From NCBI RefSeq assembly GCF_000473045.1, contig NZ_AXAY01000004.1, positions 62,001 through 126,000 of the forward strand: DNA of 64,000 bases, read 5' to 3'. The stretch is from Bradyrhizobium sp. WSM3983. Its GTDB lineage: Bacteria > Pseudomonadota > Alphaproteobacteria > Rhizobiales > Xanthobacteraceae. Both the position numbers and the translations under genes were made by a program. How positions within the stretch are numbered: position 1 is the stretch's first letter; the number at the start of each line of letters is the position of its first letter. This document shows, in pieces, positions 38,931-48,164 of this stretch. The notes beneath the pieces are model-generated. The model saw only the letters and a program-made list of their open reading frames with translations. It ran no database searches and was not told the origin of the DNA.

Positions 38931-40427
38931 ATGCTGTCTGGATCGCGCGACACCACGGCCCGCCGGCCGTGGCGTATTTCGGCGAAGCTGCTGATCATCT
39001 CGTCCGTCGTGACGGTGATCGGCTTTTCCGCCATTTGCGTCAACGTCATGCTGGACATGCGCCACGGCGAGGAGGCGCTTGCCCGCCAGACGCTGGAAAA
39101 CCTGGCCACGTCGATCGACGCAGACATCAGCCGCAATATCGAGATCTACGACCTGTCGCTGAAGGCGGTCGCCAGCAACATGATGCTGCCCGAGCTCGCC
39201 ACGGTCTCGAAGCCGATCCGCCACCTCATCCTGTTCGATCATGCGACGACGGCGCGGCATTTCGGCGCCATCCAGGTGTTCGATGCCGACGGCAGGCTGA
39301 CCATCGACGCCTCCACGCTCGATCCACAGCCGGAGAACCGCGCCGACGAGGACTATTTCAGGATTCACCGCGACAACCCCGAGGCCGCGCTGTTCATCAG
39401 CCGGCCGATGCTGTTCCGCGGCGCTTATTCAATCGTGCTGAGCCGGCGCATCAGCGACACCGACGGCGGCTTCCTGGGGGTCGTCGCCGGCTCGATCCGC
39501 TTCGGCTATTTCCACGAGCTATTCGAGCGACTGAGCCTCGGTCCCAACGACACCATCACCGTGCTGAAGCGCGACCGCACCATCATGATGCGGCGACCGT
39601 TCGACCTCGACGTCATCGGCAGGAACCTGGGAACGCAGCAGGAGTGGAAGCCCGACAATCTCAAGGCCGGCGGATCCTACACCGGCAAGGGGCCGGTGGA
39701 CGTTACGCCGCGCCTCTACGTGCGCAGCAGCGGCTCTGGTCCGCTGTTTGTCGTGGCGGGCAAACCGCTGGATACCGTGTTCGAGCTCTGGCAAAAGGAG
39801 GCGCTCCGCATCGGCGCCGTGGTCCTGGTGCTCTCCCTGTTCGTGCTGGGCTCGGCCATCGTGCTCGCTCGCGAGATCGGCCGCCGTGCGGATGCCGAAA
39901 GCAAGCTCGAGGAGATGGCGACGACGGACGCGCTCACGGGCCTGCGCAACCGCCGCAAGTTCGACCAAGTCATCGACATGGAATGGCGCCGCGCCATGCG
40001 TCAGAGGATGCAGGTCGCGCTGTTGATGATCGATGCCGATCACTTCAAAGCTTACAACGACACCTTCGGCCACCAGGCCGGCGACCAGGTGCTGGTCGGC
40101 ATCGCCATCTGCATCTCCGATTCGGTGGGCCGCGCCGGCGACTGCGCCGCGCGCTATGGCGGCGAGGAGTTCGCCGTGCTGCTGCCGAACACGTCCGCCG
40201 CCGATGCCTTCAAGATCGCCGAGACCATCCGGACCAAGGTGCTTGGCTGGTCCGAGGGCGGGACGGGATCGACCGTCTCCTGCGGCATCGCCAGCCTTGC
40301 GCCCACGGCCGGCATGGACTGGGCCATCCTGGTCGCCGCCGCCGACAAGGCGCTCTATGCGGCGAAAGCCGGCGGCCGCAACCAGTCGGTGGTGGCGAGC
40401 TTGCCGAAGCTGTCGCTGGTGGCGTGA
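38931..40427 (+). CDS. Diguanylate cyclase with periplasmic Cache domain
   Basis: 498 residues. The ATG at 38931 follows GGAGCAAAGG. Two membrane helices (about 20-40 and 305-325) bracket a periplasmic region that looks like a Cache sensor (FDADGRLTIDAST, DYFRIHRDNP, SRPMLFRGAYSIVLSRRI). The GGDEF domain is active in form: TTDALTGLRNRRKF and RYGGEEFAVLLPNT. It should make c-di-GMP in response to a periplasmic ligand, opposing the EAL protein encoded just upstream. No inhibitory RxxD site was noted with confidence. Confidence 0.93.
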   Translation: MLSGSRDTTARRPWRISAKLLIISSVVTVIGFSAICVNVMLDMRHGEEALARQTLENLATSIDADISRNIEIYDLSLKAVASNMMLPELATVSKPIRHLILFDHATTARHFGAIQVFDADGRLTIDASTLDPQPENRADEDYFRIHRDNPEAALFISRPMLFRGAYSIVLSRRISDTDGGFLGVVAGSIRFGYFHELFERLSLGPNDTITVLKRDRTIMMRRPFDLDVIGRNLGTQQEWKPDNLKAGGSYTGKGPVDVTPRLYVRSSGSGPLFVVAGKPLDTVFELWQKEALRIGAVVLVLSLFVLGSAIVLAREIGRRADAESKLEEMATTDALTGLRNRRKFDQVIDMEWRRAMRQRMQVALLMIDADHFKAYNDTFGHQAGDQVLVGIAICISDSVGRAGDCAARYGGEEFAVLLPNTSAADAFKIAETIRTKVLGWSEGGTGSTVSCGIASLAPTAGMDWAILVAAADKALYAAKAGGRNQSVVASLPKLSLVA

Positions 40428-40463
40428 GGCGCGGCTGCGGTACTGCGCACCACAACCACGGAG

Positions 40464-40589
40464 TCGTCCCGGCGAAGGCCGGGACCCATAACCACAGGGA
40501 GTGGTTTGGCGAAGATTAGTAGTTCGGTACGCTTACCGATCGCACTTGATAGATTCCGCGGTATGGGTCCCGGCCTTCGCCGGGACGAC
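40464..40589. repeat. Paired inverted repeat element, family A copy 2
   Basis: The arms at 40464-40490 and 40563-40589 are the same 27 bases as in the element at 7711-7837. The centre shares CCACAGG and the run TTTGGCGAAGA with copy 1. Like copy 1 it lies between two convergent genes, here the cyclase gene and galU. Confidence 0.92.
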
Positions 40590-40598
40590 ATTGGGGGC

Positions 40599-41474
40599 CT
40601 ACTGCCCCAGATACTTCTTCATCTCCGCGATCAGCCCCTCACGCAATTCCGGGCGCTTCAGCGCGTAGGCGATGTTGGCGCGGAGGAAGCCGGGCTTGGA
40701 GCCGCAATCATGGCGCTCGCCCTCGAACTCAACGCCGTAGAATTTTTGCGATTTGGCAAGGCCGATCATGGCGTCGGTGAGCTGGATCTCGCCGCCGGCG
40801 CCGCGCTCCTGGGTCTCCAGGATCTTGAAGATCTCGGGCTGGAGAATGTAGCGGCCGGTGATCGAGAGGTTGGAGGGCGCGGTGCCCTTGGCCGGCTTCT
40901 CGACCATGCCGTCGACCTCGAACATCTTGCCGGTGCGTTTTCCGACGCCGCAGATGCCGTATTGATGGGTGAGATGGTCGGGCACCGCCTCGACCGCGAT
41001 GACGTTGGATTTTTCGCCGAGCTTGCTGGCCGTCTCGATCATCTGCTTCAGGCAGCCGGGCGTGTTGAGCACGAGCTCGTCGGGCAGCACCACCGCGAAC
41101 GGCTCGTCGCCGACGATGTCGCGCGCGCACCAGACCGCGTGACCGAGGCCGAGCGGCGCCTGCTGGCGGGTGAAGCTGACGGCGCCGGCTTCCGGCTGGT
41201 TCTGTGCCAAAATCTCCTGCTCGGCCTTCTTGCCGCGCGCAGCGAGCGTCGAATCGAGCTCGAACATCTTGTCGAAATGATCTTCTATGACATTTTTGTT
41301 GCGGCCGGTGACGAAGATGAAGTGCTCGATGCCGGCTTCCCTCGCCTCGTCATAGACGTACTGGATCAGCGGCTTGTCGACGATGGTGAGCATTTCCTTC
41401 GGCATCGCCTTCGTGGCGGGCAAGACGCGGGTGCCGAGGCCGGCGACGGGGAATACGGCTTTGCGGATTTTCAT
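40599..41474 (-). CDS. galU: UTP-glucose-1-phosphate uridylyltransferase
   Basis: 291 residues, usual length. The nucleotide motif FPVAGLGTRVLPATKAMPKE at the N-terminus and VVLPDELVLN, EKPAKGTAPSNLSITGRYIL further on are diagnostic. It makes UDP-glucose for exopolysaccharide, LPS and glucans. The gene stands alone. Its start faces the lytic transglycosylase gene across 174 AT-rich bases that must hold both promoters. Confidence 0.96.
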   Translation of the reverse strand: MKIRKAVFPVAGLGTRVLPATKAMPKEMLTIVDKPLIQYVYDEAREAGIEHFIFVTGRNKNVIEDHFDKMFELDSTLAARGKKAEQEILAQNQPEAGAVSFTRQQAPLGLGHAVWCARDIVGDEPFAVVLPDELVLNTPGCLKQMIETASKLGEKSNVIAVEAVPDHLTHQYGICGVGKRTGKMFEVDGMVEKPAKGTAPSNLSITGRYILQPEIFKILETQERGAGGEIQLTDAMIGLAKSQKFYGVEFEGERHDCGSKPGFLRANIAYALKRPELREGLIAEMKKYLGQ

Positions 41475-41648
41475 GTGATTGATCGAATACCTTGGGACAC
41501 ATGTGACGAGAGCAATGGCATCTTGCTAGCCGGTTTGCAGCCGGTAACAAAGGCGGATGTGGGGCCTCGTCCGCATAGAGTTAAGAAAAAAGCAGCCAAT
41601 AAAATTTCACCTTTGTTAAGTTATTGGCAACCGTAACAGGGCCTCCTG

Positions 41649-43076
41649 ATGGCGGATTTTCGGCCGGACAGGTGGGACATGATGCAATCGGTGGCAGGGT
41701 TGGCAAGACGCACTGGATCGCTGACCAGCACAACATTGATTGCGGCCACCTTGCTGTTCCCTGTCTCGGCGCAGGCCCAGACGCAAAACGGCCTGTCGAA
41801 CCTGTTCGGCGGGATTTTCTCCGGCCCGAATCCGGCACCCTCGCAAGCCCCGCCCGGCCCCGGCGGCGCCCAAACGGGAGCTCAGCCTTGGAGCGGCGAG
41901 GACGGCGCCTCCGGCCATCCGCTGATGACCGCGGCCGCGATCCGCGAAGCCGCCGGCAATTTTGACAATTGCGTCGCGGGGATGTGGCCTGATGCCGCAC
42001 GGCGCAACATCACGCAGGACAATTTCCAGCGCTTCACCGCGGGCCTGTCTCCCGATCTGCGCATCATGGACCTGATGGATTCGCAGCCCGAATTCACCAA
42101 GTCGATCTGGGACTATCTCGACATTCTCGTGAACGACAACCGCCTCGCCAAGGGCAAGGAAGTCCTCGCCAAGTACAAGGCGCAGTTCGATGCGACCGAA
42201 AAGGCCACTGGCGTCGATCGCTATATTATCGCGGCGATCTGGGGCATCGAGTCCAACTATTCGACGCAGATGGGCGACCGCAGCGTGCTGCAATCGACCG
42301 CGACGCTCGCCTGCGTCGGGCGCCGCCAGGCCTATTTCAGGGACGAGTTCCTCTCCGCGCTGGAAATCCTCAACCGCGGCGATCTCAGGCCTGAGCAGAT
42401 GCGCGGCTCCTGGGCCGGCGCGTTCGGCCCGACCCAGTTCATGCCGACCGCGTTCAAGCGCTTTGCCGTGGACGGCGACGGCGACGGACGGCGCGACGTC
42501 GTCGACAATCCCACCGACCTGATCGCCTCCACCGCCAACAATCTGAAAAAGGACGGCTGGCAGAGCGGCCAGACCTGGGGCTACGAGGTCGTGGTGCCTC
42601 AGGGCTTCAACTACATGCTGGCCGACCGCGCCAAGGCGATGACGGTCGCGCAATGGGAGAAGCTCGGGCTCAAGCGACCAACCAACCAGCCCTTCCCGCA
42701 TCCGGCGGAAAAGGCCTATCTGCTGGCGCCGGCCGGCGCGCAGGGCCCGGGCTTCCTGATGCTGCAGAACTTCCGGGTCATCATGAAATACAATCCGGCC
42801 GAGGCCTATGCGATGGCGATCGGCCATTTCGCCGACCGCCTGCGCGGCGGCCAGCCCTTCGTGCAGCCCTGGCCGCGGCAGGAGCGGGAATTGTCCCGGG
42901 GCGAGCGGCTGGAACTCCAGCAGCTTTTGGCCCAGCGGGGCTTCTACAAGGGCACCCCGGACGGCCAATTTGGCGGCCAGACCCGGGACGCGCTGCGCAA
43001 TTTCCAGGCCTCGATCGGGGTGCCTGCGGACGGGTTTGCCTCCTCCGACGCGCTGGACCGGCTGCGCGGGCGGTAA
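41649..43076 (+). CDS. MltB-family lytic murein transglycosylase
   Basis: 475 residues. A signal peptide ends near LLFPVSAQAQ. The SLT_2 catalytic domain spans about 90-390, with IIAAIWGIESNYSTQMGDRS holding the catalytic Glu and WAGAFGPTQFMPTAF. A C-terminal peptidoglycan-binding domain follows (LLAQRGFYKGTPDGQFG and ALRNFQASIG). It cuts glycan strands to anhydromuropeptides in the periplasm. The start could also be the ATG at 41679, as neither site has a strong ribosome signal. Confidence 0.93.
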   Translation: MADFRPDRWDMMQSVAGLARRTGSLTSTTLIAATLLFPVSAQAQTQNGLSNLFGGIFSGPNPAPSQAPPGPGGAQTGAQPWSGEDGASGHPLMTAAAIREAAGNFDNCVAGMWPDAARRNITQDNFQRFTAGLSPDLRIMDLMDSQPEFTKSIWDYLDILVNDNRLAKGKEVLAKYKAQFDATEKATGVDRYIIAAIWGIESNYSTQMGDRSVLQSTATLACVGRRQAYFRDEFLSALEILNRGDLRPEQMRGSWAGAFGPTQFMPTAFKRFAVDGDGDGRRDVVDNPTDLIASTANNLKKDGWQSGQTWGYEVVVPQGFNYMLADRAKAMTVAQWEKLGLKRPTNQPFPHPAEKAYLLAPAGAQGPGFLMLQNFRVIMKYNPAEAYAMAIGHFADRLRGGQPFVQPWPRQERELSRGERLELQQLLAQRGFYKGTPDGQFGGQTRDALRNFQASIGVPADGFASSDALDRLRGR

Positions 43077-43222
43077 AAAGTGCCGAAAGTAACCCTGAGC
43101 TGGGATTTTGGCCGATCCCCGGTATTGCCCCAAGAATCTGCAAGAGAATTTGCCCGTTTGGCGCCCAATTCCGTTATTATATTCTGGCAATCCCAGACCC
43201 CGTTGCGCGCGCCCGAGATCGC

Positions 43223-44935
43223 ATGTCGAAGCCCAAATCCTTTTTCAAGGCGCTCACCGAGACCGGCCCGCTGATCGCGCTGGGGACGGCGCTCGCGATC
43301 CTGGTCTCGATCGCGGGTCCGGCTTCGGCGCAGTTCTTCAACTTCCCTAGCTTCGGCGGTCCGCCGCAGCGCCAGGCTCCGCCACCACGAAATGGCGGCG
43401 GTGGCGGCTGGTTCGGCGGCGATTTCTTTGCGCCCTTCCAGCAGCCACAGCAGCAAGCGCCGCGTCAGGATTTTTCGCGCGCGCCGGCGCCCGCCAAGCG
43501 CGACACCATTCCCGACAAGAACGTGCTGGTGATCGGCGACGCCATGGCCGACTGGCTCGCCTACGGCCTGGAAGACGCCTATACCGAGCAGCCCGACATG
43601 GGCGTGATCCGCAAGCACAAGACCACATCCGGCCTGATCAAGTACCAGCCGAAGGGCGAGCCCTCGGATTGGGTGGCCGCCGCGAAGGGCATTTTGGAGA
43701 CCGAGAAGCCTGACGTCATCGTCGTCATGCTCGGCCTCAACGACCGCATCGCGATCCGCGAGCCCGTCGCCGACAAATCCGACAAGCCGGCCGACAAGGA
43801 CAAGAAGAACGACAAGGGCGCGCGCGCGAAGCCGCAAGGAAAAGGTGACGCCAAGCCCGGCGATGCCAAGCCCGACACGGCCGCGAAGCCCGACGACAAG
43901 CCGGTTGACACCGACCTGCCGCAGGACGACGCCGACAACGCCGATACGCCCGCCGCTGCGCCGGAAAAGACCGCGCGCAACCCGAACGGCCTCTACGAAT
44001 TCCGCGACGACCGCTGGGTCGAGCTCTACAGCAAGAAGATCGAGGAGCTCGCCAACGTCCTCAAAGCCAAGGGCGTGCCGGTGCTCTGGGTCGGCCTGCC
44101 TGCGATCCGCGGACCGAAGGGCACCGCGGACATGCTGTTCCTGGATTCGCTCTATCGCGAAGGCGCGGCCAAGGCCGGCATCACCTATGTCGACGTCTGG
44201 GACGGCTTCGTCGACGAAGCCGGCCGCTTCCTGCAGAAGGGTCCGGATTTCGAAGGCCAGATCCGTCAACTCCGCAGCTATGACGGCGTCTATTTCACCA
44301 AGCCGGGCGCGCGAAAACTCGCGCATTATGTCGAGCGCGAGATCACGCGCCTGCTGGCGGGCCGCTCCGGCCCGATCGCGCTGCCGAGCGAACCGGCGAC
44401 GCCCGACACCAGCGCCGAGCCCGGCAAGCCGGCGCCGCGGCCGCTGGCGGGTCCGATCGTGCCGCTGGTTGCGGCCTCGATCTCGACCGATCAGTTGCTG
44501 GGTGGACCGGGCACACGCCCCGCCGCCGTCGATGCGCTCGCCGCCCGGACGCTGGTGAAGGGCGAGCCGCTCGCTGCGCCTGCAGGCCGTGCCGATGATT
44601 ATTCCTGGCCGCGTCGCGAAGTTGGTCGCGAGCAGGCCAAGGGCGATACGCCGGTGGCGGCGACGACGCCCGATGGTGGCACCACGGCTCCCGGTGTGGC
44701 CGGCCCGCCCGGTGCTGCCGCCGCGATCACGCCGCCCAAGCCGCTCGCGCCGAAGAAGCCGACGCCGCCGCAGCAGCCGGCACAGGCCACGCCGTCATTG
44801 CGCGATTTCTTCGGCTTCGGCTCGCCGCAAGCACCGCCGCGTCAACTGGCGCCGGCGCCGCGCAGCCCGTATCCCAATCCCGCGATCCCGCGTCCGCCCG
44901 GCAATGTCGGGCGCTCGGCGGAAATGGCGCGGTAG
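43223..44935 (+). CDS. Secreted SGNH/GDSL-type (DUF459) protein
   Basis: 570 residues. After a signal peptide (about 12-37) come a Pro/Gly-rich linker, an SGNH core (VLVIGDAMADWLAYGLEDA, VVMLGLNDR), an Lys/Asp-rich insert (about 190-240) and block V (SYDGVYFTKPGARKLAHYVE). The tail beyond about residue 375 is long and Pro/Ala-rich. Two core positions are unusual: Ala replaces the usual nucleophile Ser in the GDS block (GDAMA), and Tyr occupies the usual His position after the catalytic Asp (DGVY). It may be inactive or use other residues. It lies 147 bases behind the lytic transglycosylase gene, so an envelope role is likely. Confidence 0.85.
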   Translation: MSKPKSFFKALTETGPLIALGTALAILVSIAGPASAQFFNFPSFGGPPQRQAPPPRNGGGGGWFGGDFFAPFQQPQQQAPRQDFSRAPAPAKRDTIPDKNVLVIGDAMADWLAYGLEDAYTEQPDMGVIRKHKTTSGLIKYQPKGEPSDWVAAAKGILETEKPDVIVVMLGLNDRIAIREPVADKSDKPADKDKKNDKGARAKPQGKGDAKPGDAKPDTAAKPDDKPVDTDLPQDDADNADTPAAAPEKTARNPNGLYEFRDDRWVELYSKKIEELANVLKAKGVPVLWVGLPAIRGPKGTADMLFLDSLYREGAAKAGITYVDVWDGFVDEAGRFLQKGPDFEGQIRQLRSYDGVYFTKPGARKLAHYVEREITRLLAGRSGPIALPSEPATPDTSAEPGKPAPRPLAGPIVPLVAASISTDQLLGGPGTRPAAVDALAARTLVKGEPLAAPAGRADDYSWPRREVGREQAKGDTPVAATTPDGGTTAPGVAGPPGAAAAITPPKPLAPKKPTPPQQPAQATPSLRDFFGFGSPQAPPRQLAPAPRSPYPNPAIPRPPGNVGRSAEMAR

Positions 44936-44955
44936 TCGCTGCTCTGAATTAAGGT

Positions 44956-45059
44956 GTCATTCCGGGGCGCGCAGAGCGCGAGCCCGGAATCCATCGCGCC
45001 ACGATCAATGTTGATAAATGGATTCCGGGCTCGCGCCAAGAGGCGCGCCCCGGGATGAC
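44956..45059. repeat. Palindromic repeat, family B copy 2
   Basis: GTCATTCCGGGGCGCGCAGA at 44956 pairs with the inverted arm ending CGCGCCCCGGGATGAC at 45059. Length (104 bases) and arms match the element at 16573-16676, with a different centre. It lies between convergent genes. Confidence 0.92.
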
Positions 45060-45062
45060 GAC

Positions 45063-45437
45063 CTAGCGGTAATAGCGCCAGCGCGGCGGTGGACGGCGTG
45101 CGGGGCGGGACATCAGAAGCGCGAGCGCGAAGCCGATGCCGCCGGCGACCAGAAGCGCGCCGAGCGGATTGTCCTGCACCTTCTTCGAAATCGCCTGCGT
45201 GCCATCGCGAAAAGTGTCGCCGCTGTTGTCGTAAGCGTCCTTGGCGTAGCTGGTGGCGGTGTCCGTGGCGTCGCGCACGGCATCCTTGGCCTGGCCGTAG
45301 AGATTTTGCACGGTGCCGGCGGCTTCGCGCGCCTTGCCCGACGCCTGTGTCTGCGCATCGCCTGCGAGATCGCCGACCGCGCCTTCCGCGCGTCCAGCGA
45401 ATTCCTTGGCCGATCCGACAATCCTGTCGTTGTCCAT
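45063..45437 (-). CDS. CsbD-like stress protein with C-terminal membrane helix
   Basis: 124 residues. GAGGAGGAG just upstream fixes the start at 45437; a longer frame to 45647 is not real. The N-terminal part has the CsbD pattern (DNDRIVGSAKEFAGRAEGAV, DAQTQASGKAREAAGTVQNL). A helix near the end (NPLGALLVAGGIGFALALLM) should anchor it in the membrane, followed by an Arg/Pro tail. CsbD proteins are stress-induced and of unknown mechanism. Confidence 0.8.
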   Translation of the reverse strand: MDNDRIVGSAKEFAGRAEGAVGDLAGDAQTQASGKAREAAGTVQNLYGQAKDAVRDATDTATSYAKDAYDNSGDTFRDGTQAISKKVQDNPLGALLVAGGIGFALALLMSRPARRPPPRWRYYR

Positions 45438-45510
45438 GATGCTCCTCCTCGGGGTCTGCCGGAGTAACCGATCAGGAGCAGCGCAGTTCCAATGCGGCTC
45501 AGAGTTTGGC

Positions 45511-46248
45511 CTAGAGAATGAGCCCGCCATCGACGACCAGCGTTTGCCCAATGATGTAGGACGACAACGGCGAGGCCAGGAACAGCGCCGCACCCGCCAT
45601 ATCGGCCGGCGTGCCCAATCGCCGCAGCGGAATGCGTGACAATGCACCTTCGAGCCGCTTCGGATTGTCGGTCGTCACCTTCGTCATCTTGGTGTCGACG
45701 AGACCGGGCGCGATGCCATTGACGCGGATGCCGTCTTCCGCCCAGGCCTCGCCCAGCGTCCGCGTCAATCCGACCGCGCCGGTCTTCGACGCATTATACG
45801 CGGGATTGCCCATGGTGGAATGATAGGCCGCAGTCGAGGACACCATGATCAGCGCGCCCTTGGAATCCCGCAACATGGAATGAAACCGCGTCGCGCACGC
45901 CATCAGGCTCATCAGATTGACCTCGACGACCTTGCGAAAGCCCGCCATCTCGAACTCGCCGCGGCGATAGATCACCGCGCCCTGCGCGAGCACCAGGATA
46001 TCGAGCTTATCACAGGAAGGCTTGAACGCTTCGATGGCACCGGGGTTGCTGACGTCGAGCTGCGCGTAAGCAAGACCGGTGAGATCGGAGCCCTGCTCCG
46101 CTGAATATTCCGTTGCAAGAGCACGCGTGCCGCACACCGCAACATGCGCGCCTCTGGCGCGAAAAGCTTGCGCGATGCCGTTGCCGATGCCGCTGGAACC
46201 ACCGACGACCAGCACCTGCTTGCCAGAGAAATCGAGCTCGTTCGCCAT
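45511..46248 (-). CDS. SDR family oxidoreductase
   Basis: 245 residues. AAAAAGGAGG precedes the ATG at 46248. A longer frame is not supported. The Rossmann motif VVGGSSGIGNGIAQAF, the NAG variant LVLAQGAV, the catalytic Ser and YxxxK (VSSTAAYHS, AYNASK) and the closing VDGGLIL are present. It oxidises or reduces an alcohol/ketone with NAD(P). It diverges from the TfdA-like dioxygenase gene with about 170 bases between, so they may serve one pathway. Confidence 0.9.
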   Translation of the reverse strand: MANELDFSGKQVLVVGGSSGIGNGIAQAFRARGAHVAVCGTRALATEYSAEQGSDLTGLAYAQLDVSNPGAIEAFKPSCDKLDILVLAQGAVIYRRGEFEMAGFRKVVEVNLMSLMACATRFHSMLRDSKGALIMVSSTAAYHSTMGNPAYNASKTGAVGLTRTLGEAWAEDGIRVNGIAPGLVDTKMTKVTTDNPKRLEGALSRIPLRRLGTPADMAGAALFLASPLSSYIIGQTLVVDGGLIL

Positions 46249-46417
46249 CGCGGCCTCCTTTTTGTTTTGCTTGTTTGATGTCTGCGGATCGATTCCAGCC
46301 TTGTCAATCTCAGCGCTTAAGAGATATGCGCACCGAGCGTTGACAACGAGGAGTGCAGGAGTAGCTTTTTCACCGGCAGGGCGGGACCAACCGCTCGCGG
46401 TTCGCGGGAGATGCGCC

Positions 46418-47305
46418 ATGACGATCGCCATCCGGCAGCTTCAGAAGCATTTTGTCGGCGAGGTCTCCGGCCTCGATCTGCGAAAGGCTCTCACACCGGA
46501 TGAAGCCCGCGAGGTCGAGGCCGCCATGGACAAATACGCGGTGCTGATCTTCCACGACCAGGACATCACCGACGAGCAGCAGATGGCCTTCGCGCTGAAT
46601 TTCGGTCAGCGCGAGGATGCGCGCGGCGGCACCGTCACGCAGGCGAAAGACTACCGGCTCCAGTCCGGCCTCAACGACGTCTCCAATCTCGGCAAGGACG
46701 GCAAGCCGCTCGCCAAGGACAGCCGCACGCACCTGTTCAATCTCGGCAACTGCCTGTGGCATTCCGACAGCTCGTTCCGCCCGATCCCGGCAAAATTCTC
46801 GCTGCTGTCGGCGCGCGTGGTGAATCCGAAGGGCGGCAACACCGAATTCGCCGACATGCGCGCGGCCTATGACGCGCTCGACGACGAGACCAAGGCCGAG
46901 ATCGAGGATCTCGTCTGCGAGCACTCGTTGATGTATTCGCGGGGATCGCTCGGCTTCACCGAATACACCGACGAAGAGAAGGCGATGTTCAAGCCGGTGC
47001 TGCAGCGACTAGTGCGCATCCATCCCGTGCATCGCCGCAAGTCGCTGTATCTCTCATCGCACGCCGGCAAGATCGTCAGCATGAGCGTGCCGGAGGGACG
47101 GCTGCTGCTGCGCGATCTCAATGAGCACGCGACGAACGCAGAATTCGTCTATGTCCACAAGTGGAAGCTGCATGATCTCGTGATGTGGGACAACCGCCAG
47201 ACCATGCACCGCGTCCGCCGCTACGACCAGTCGCAGCCCCGCGACATGCGCCGCGCGACGGTGGCGGGGACCGAGCCGACGGTGCAGCAGCAAGCGGCGG
47301 AGTAG
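46418..47305 (+). CDS. TauD/TfdA-family 2-oxoglutarate dioxygenase, TfdA-alpha-like
   Basis: 295 residues. The Fe(II) motif is LWHSDSSF (His and Asp) with the distal His in NRQTMHRVRRYD, and Arg residues in RRATV for 2-oxoglutarate. Over its length it resembles TfdA (GNTEFADMRAAYDAL, FVYVHKWKLHDLVMWDN), which cleaves 2,4-D by hydroxylation of the ether side chain. TfdA-alpha genes are known from Bradyrhizobium of unpolluted soils, so a natural aryloxy- or related acid is the likely substrate. A sulfonate dioxygenase is the alternative, but the TfdA-like middle speaks against it. Confidence 0.85.
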   Translation: MTIAIRQLQKHFVGEVSGLDLRKALTPDEAREVEAAMDKYAVLIFHDQDITDEQQMAFALNFGQREDARGGTVTQAKDYRLQSGLNDVSNLGKDGKPLAKDSRTHLFNLGNCLWHSDSSFRPIPAKFSLLSARVVNPKGGNTEFADMRAAYDALDDETKAEIEDLVCEHSLMYSRGSLGFTEYTDEEKAMFKPVLQRLVRIHPVHRRKSLYLSSHAGKIVSMSVPEGRLLLRDLNEHATNAEFVYVHKWKLHDLVMWDNRQTMHRVRRYDQSQPRDMRRATVAGTEPTVQQQAAE

Positions 47306-47311
47306 CTTGCT

Positions 47312-47356
47312 GTCGTCCCGGCCCCCGTGCGCAATTGCGCACTAGGCCGGGACGAC
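47312..47356. repeat. Short family A palindrome with GTGCGCAATTGCGCAC core
   Basis: GTCGTCCCGGCC and GGCCGGGACGAC flank the core GTGCGCAATTGCGCAC (47327-47342), which also occurs at 9301-9316. It lies between convergent genes, 6 bases after the dioxygenase stop. Confidence 0.85.
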
Positions 47357-47377
47357 ATGGGAGAGCGTCGCACCAAA

Positions 47378-48022
47378 CTACGCGTGCCCCGCGTCGTTCG
47401 ACAGCATCCCGGGATCGATGCCGATCTTGCGCAGGGCGCGGCCGTATTTCTCGTCGACATCGTCGCCGAAGATCAGATCCGCATCCGCGTCGCAATGCAG
47501 CCAGCCGTTGCTCTGGATCTCAGTCTCGAGCTGACCCGGCGCCCAGCCGGCATAGCCGAGCGCGAGGATGGCGTGCTTGGGGCCGGAGCCGTTCGCGATC
47601 GCGCGCAGGATGTCGACCGTCGCGGTGAGGCAGACGCCGTCGTCGATCCGCAATGTCGCGTGCTCGATGTAGAAGTCGCTGGAATGCAGCACGAAGCCAC
47701 GGCCGGTGTCGACCGGGCCGCCGGCCAGCACTTTCATGCTTTCGGCATTTTGCGGCAGCTTGATGTGCTCGCCCTTCTTGACGATGCCGAGCTGCTCCAG
47801 CAGTTCCGGGAAATCGATGCTGCCGGCCGGATGATTGACGATGATGCCCATCGCGCCCTCGGCCGAATGCGCACAAAGATAAATCACCGAGCGCTCGAAG
47901 CGGGAGTCCCCCATGACAGGCATCGCGATCAGGAGCCGGCCGTCGAGATAACCGGCCGAATTGGGGAGCCCAGCGCCCGCGCTGCGGGTGCTTTCGCCCG
48001 TCCTCTTGCCTGTGGGAGCCAT
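47378..48022 (-). CDS. YqgE/AlgH family protein
   Basis: 214 residues. After a basic leader, [40 protein letters not shown] and [18 protein letters not shown] are the family's signatures. The family is widespread and of unclear biochemical role (AlgH was first tied to alginate control). The gene diverges from the DsbD-domain gene and probably shares its control region, 48023-48164. Confidence 0.92.
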   Translation of the reverse strand: MAPTGKRTGESTRSAGAGLPNSAGYLDGRLLIAMPVMGDSRFERSVIYLCAHSAEGAMGIIVNHPAGSIDFPELLEQLGIVKKGEHIKLPQNAESMKVLAGGPVDTGRGFVLHSSDFYIEHATLRIDDGVCLTATVDILRAIANGSGPKHAILALGYAGWAPGQLETEIQSNGWLHCDADADLIFGDDVDEKYGRALRKIGIDPGMLSNDAGHA

Positions 48023-48164
48023 GGATGAAGCACTCCGGTTTCCATTCCTATCCTGATGTCGGGCCGGGCTGCTGTCAAATCAAGGCTTGCAGAGACTTGA
48101 TTCAAGTGCATCCATCACAAGCAATTCAATGGTTTGCCCCGGGGGTACCCTGTAAAGACGTACC

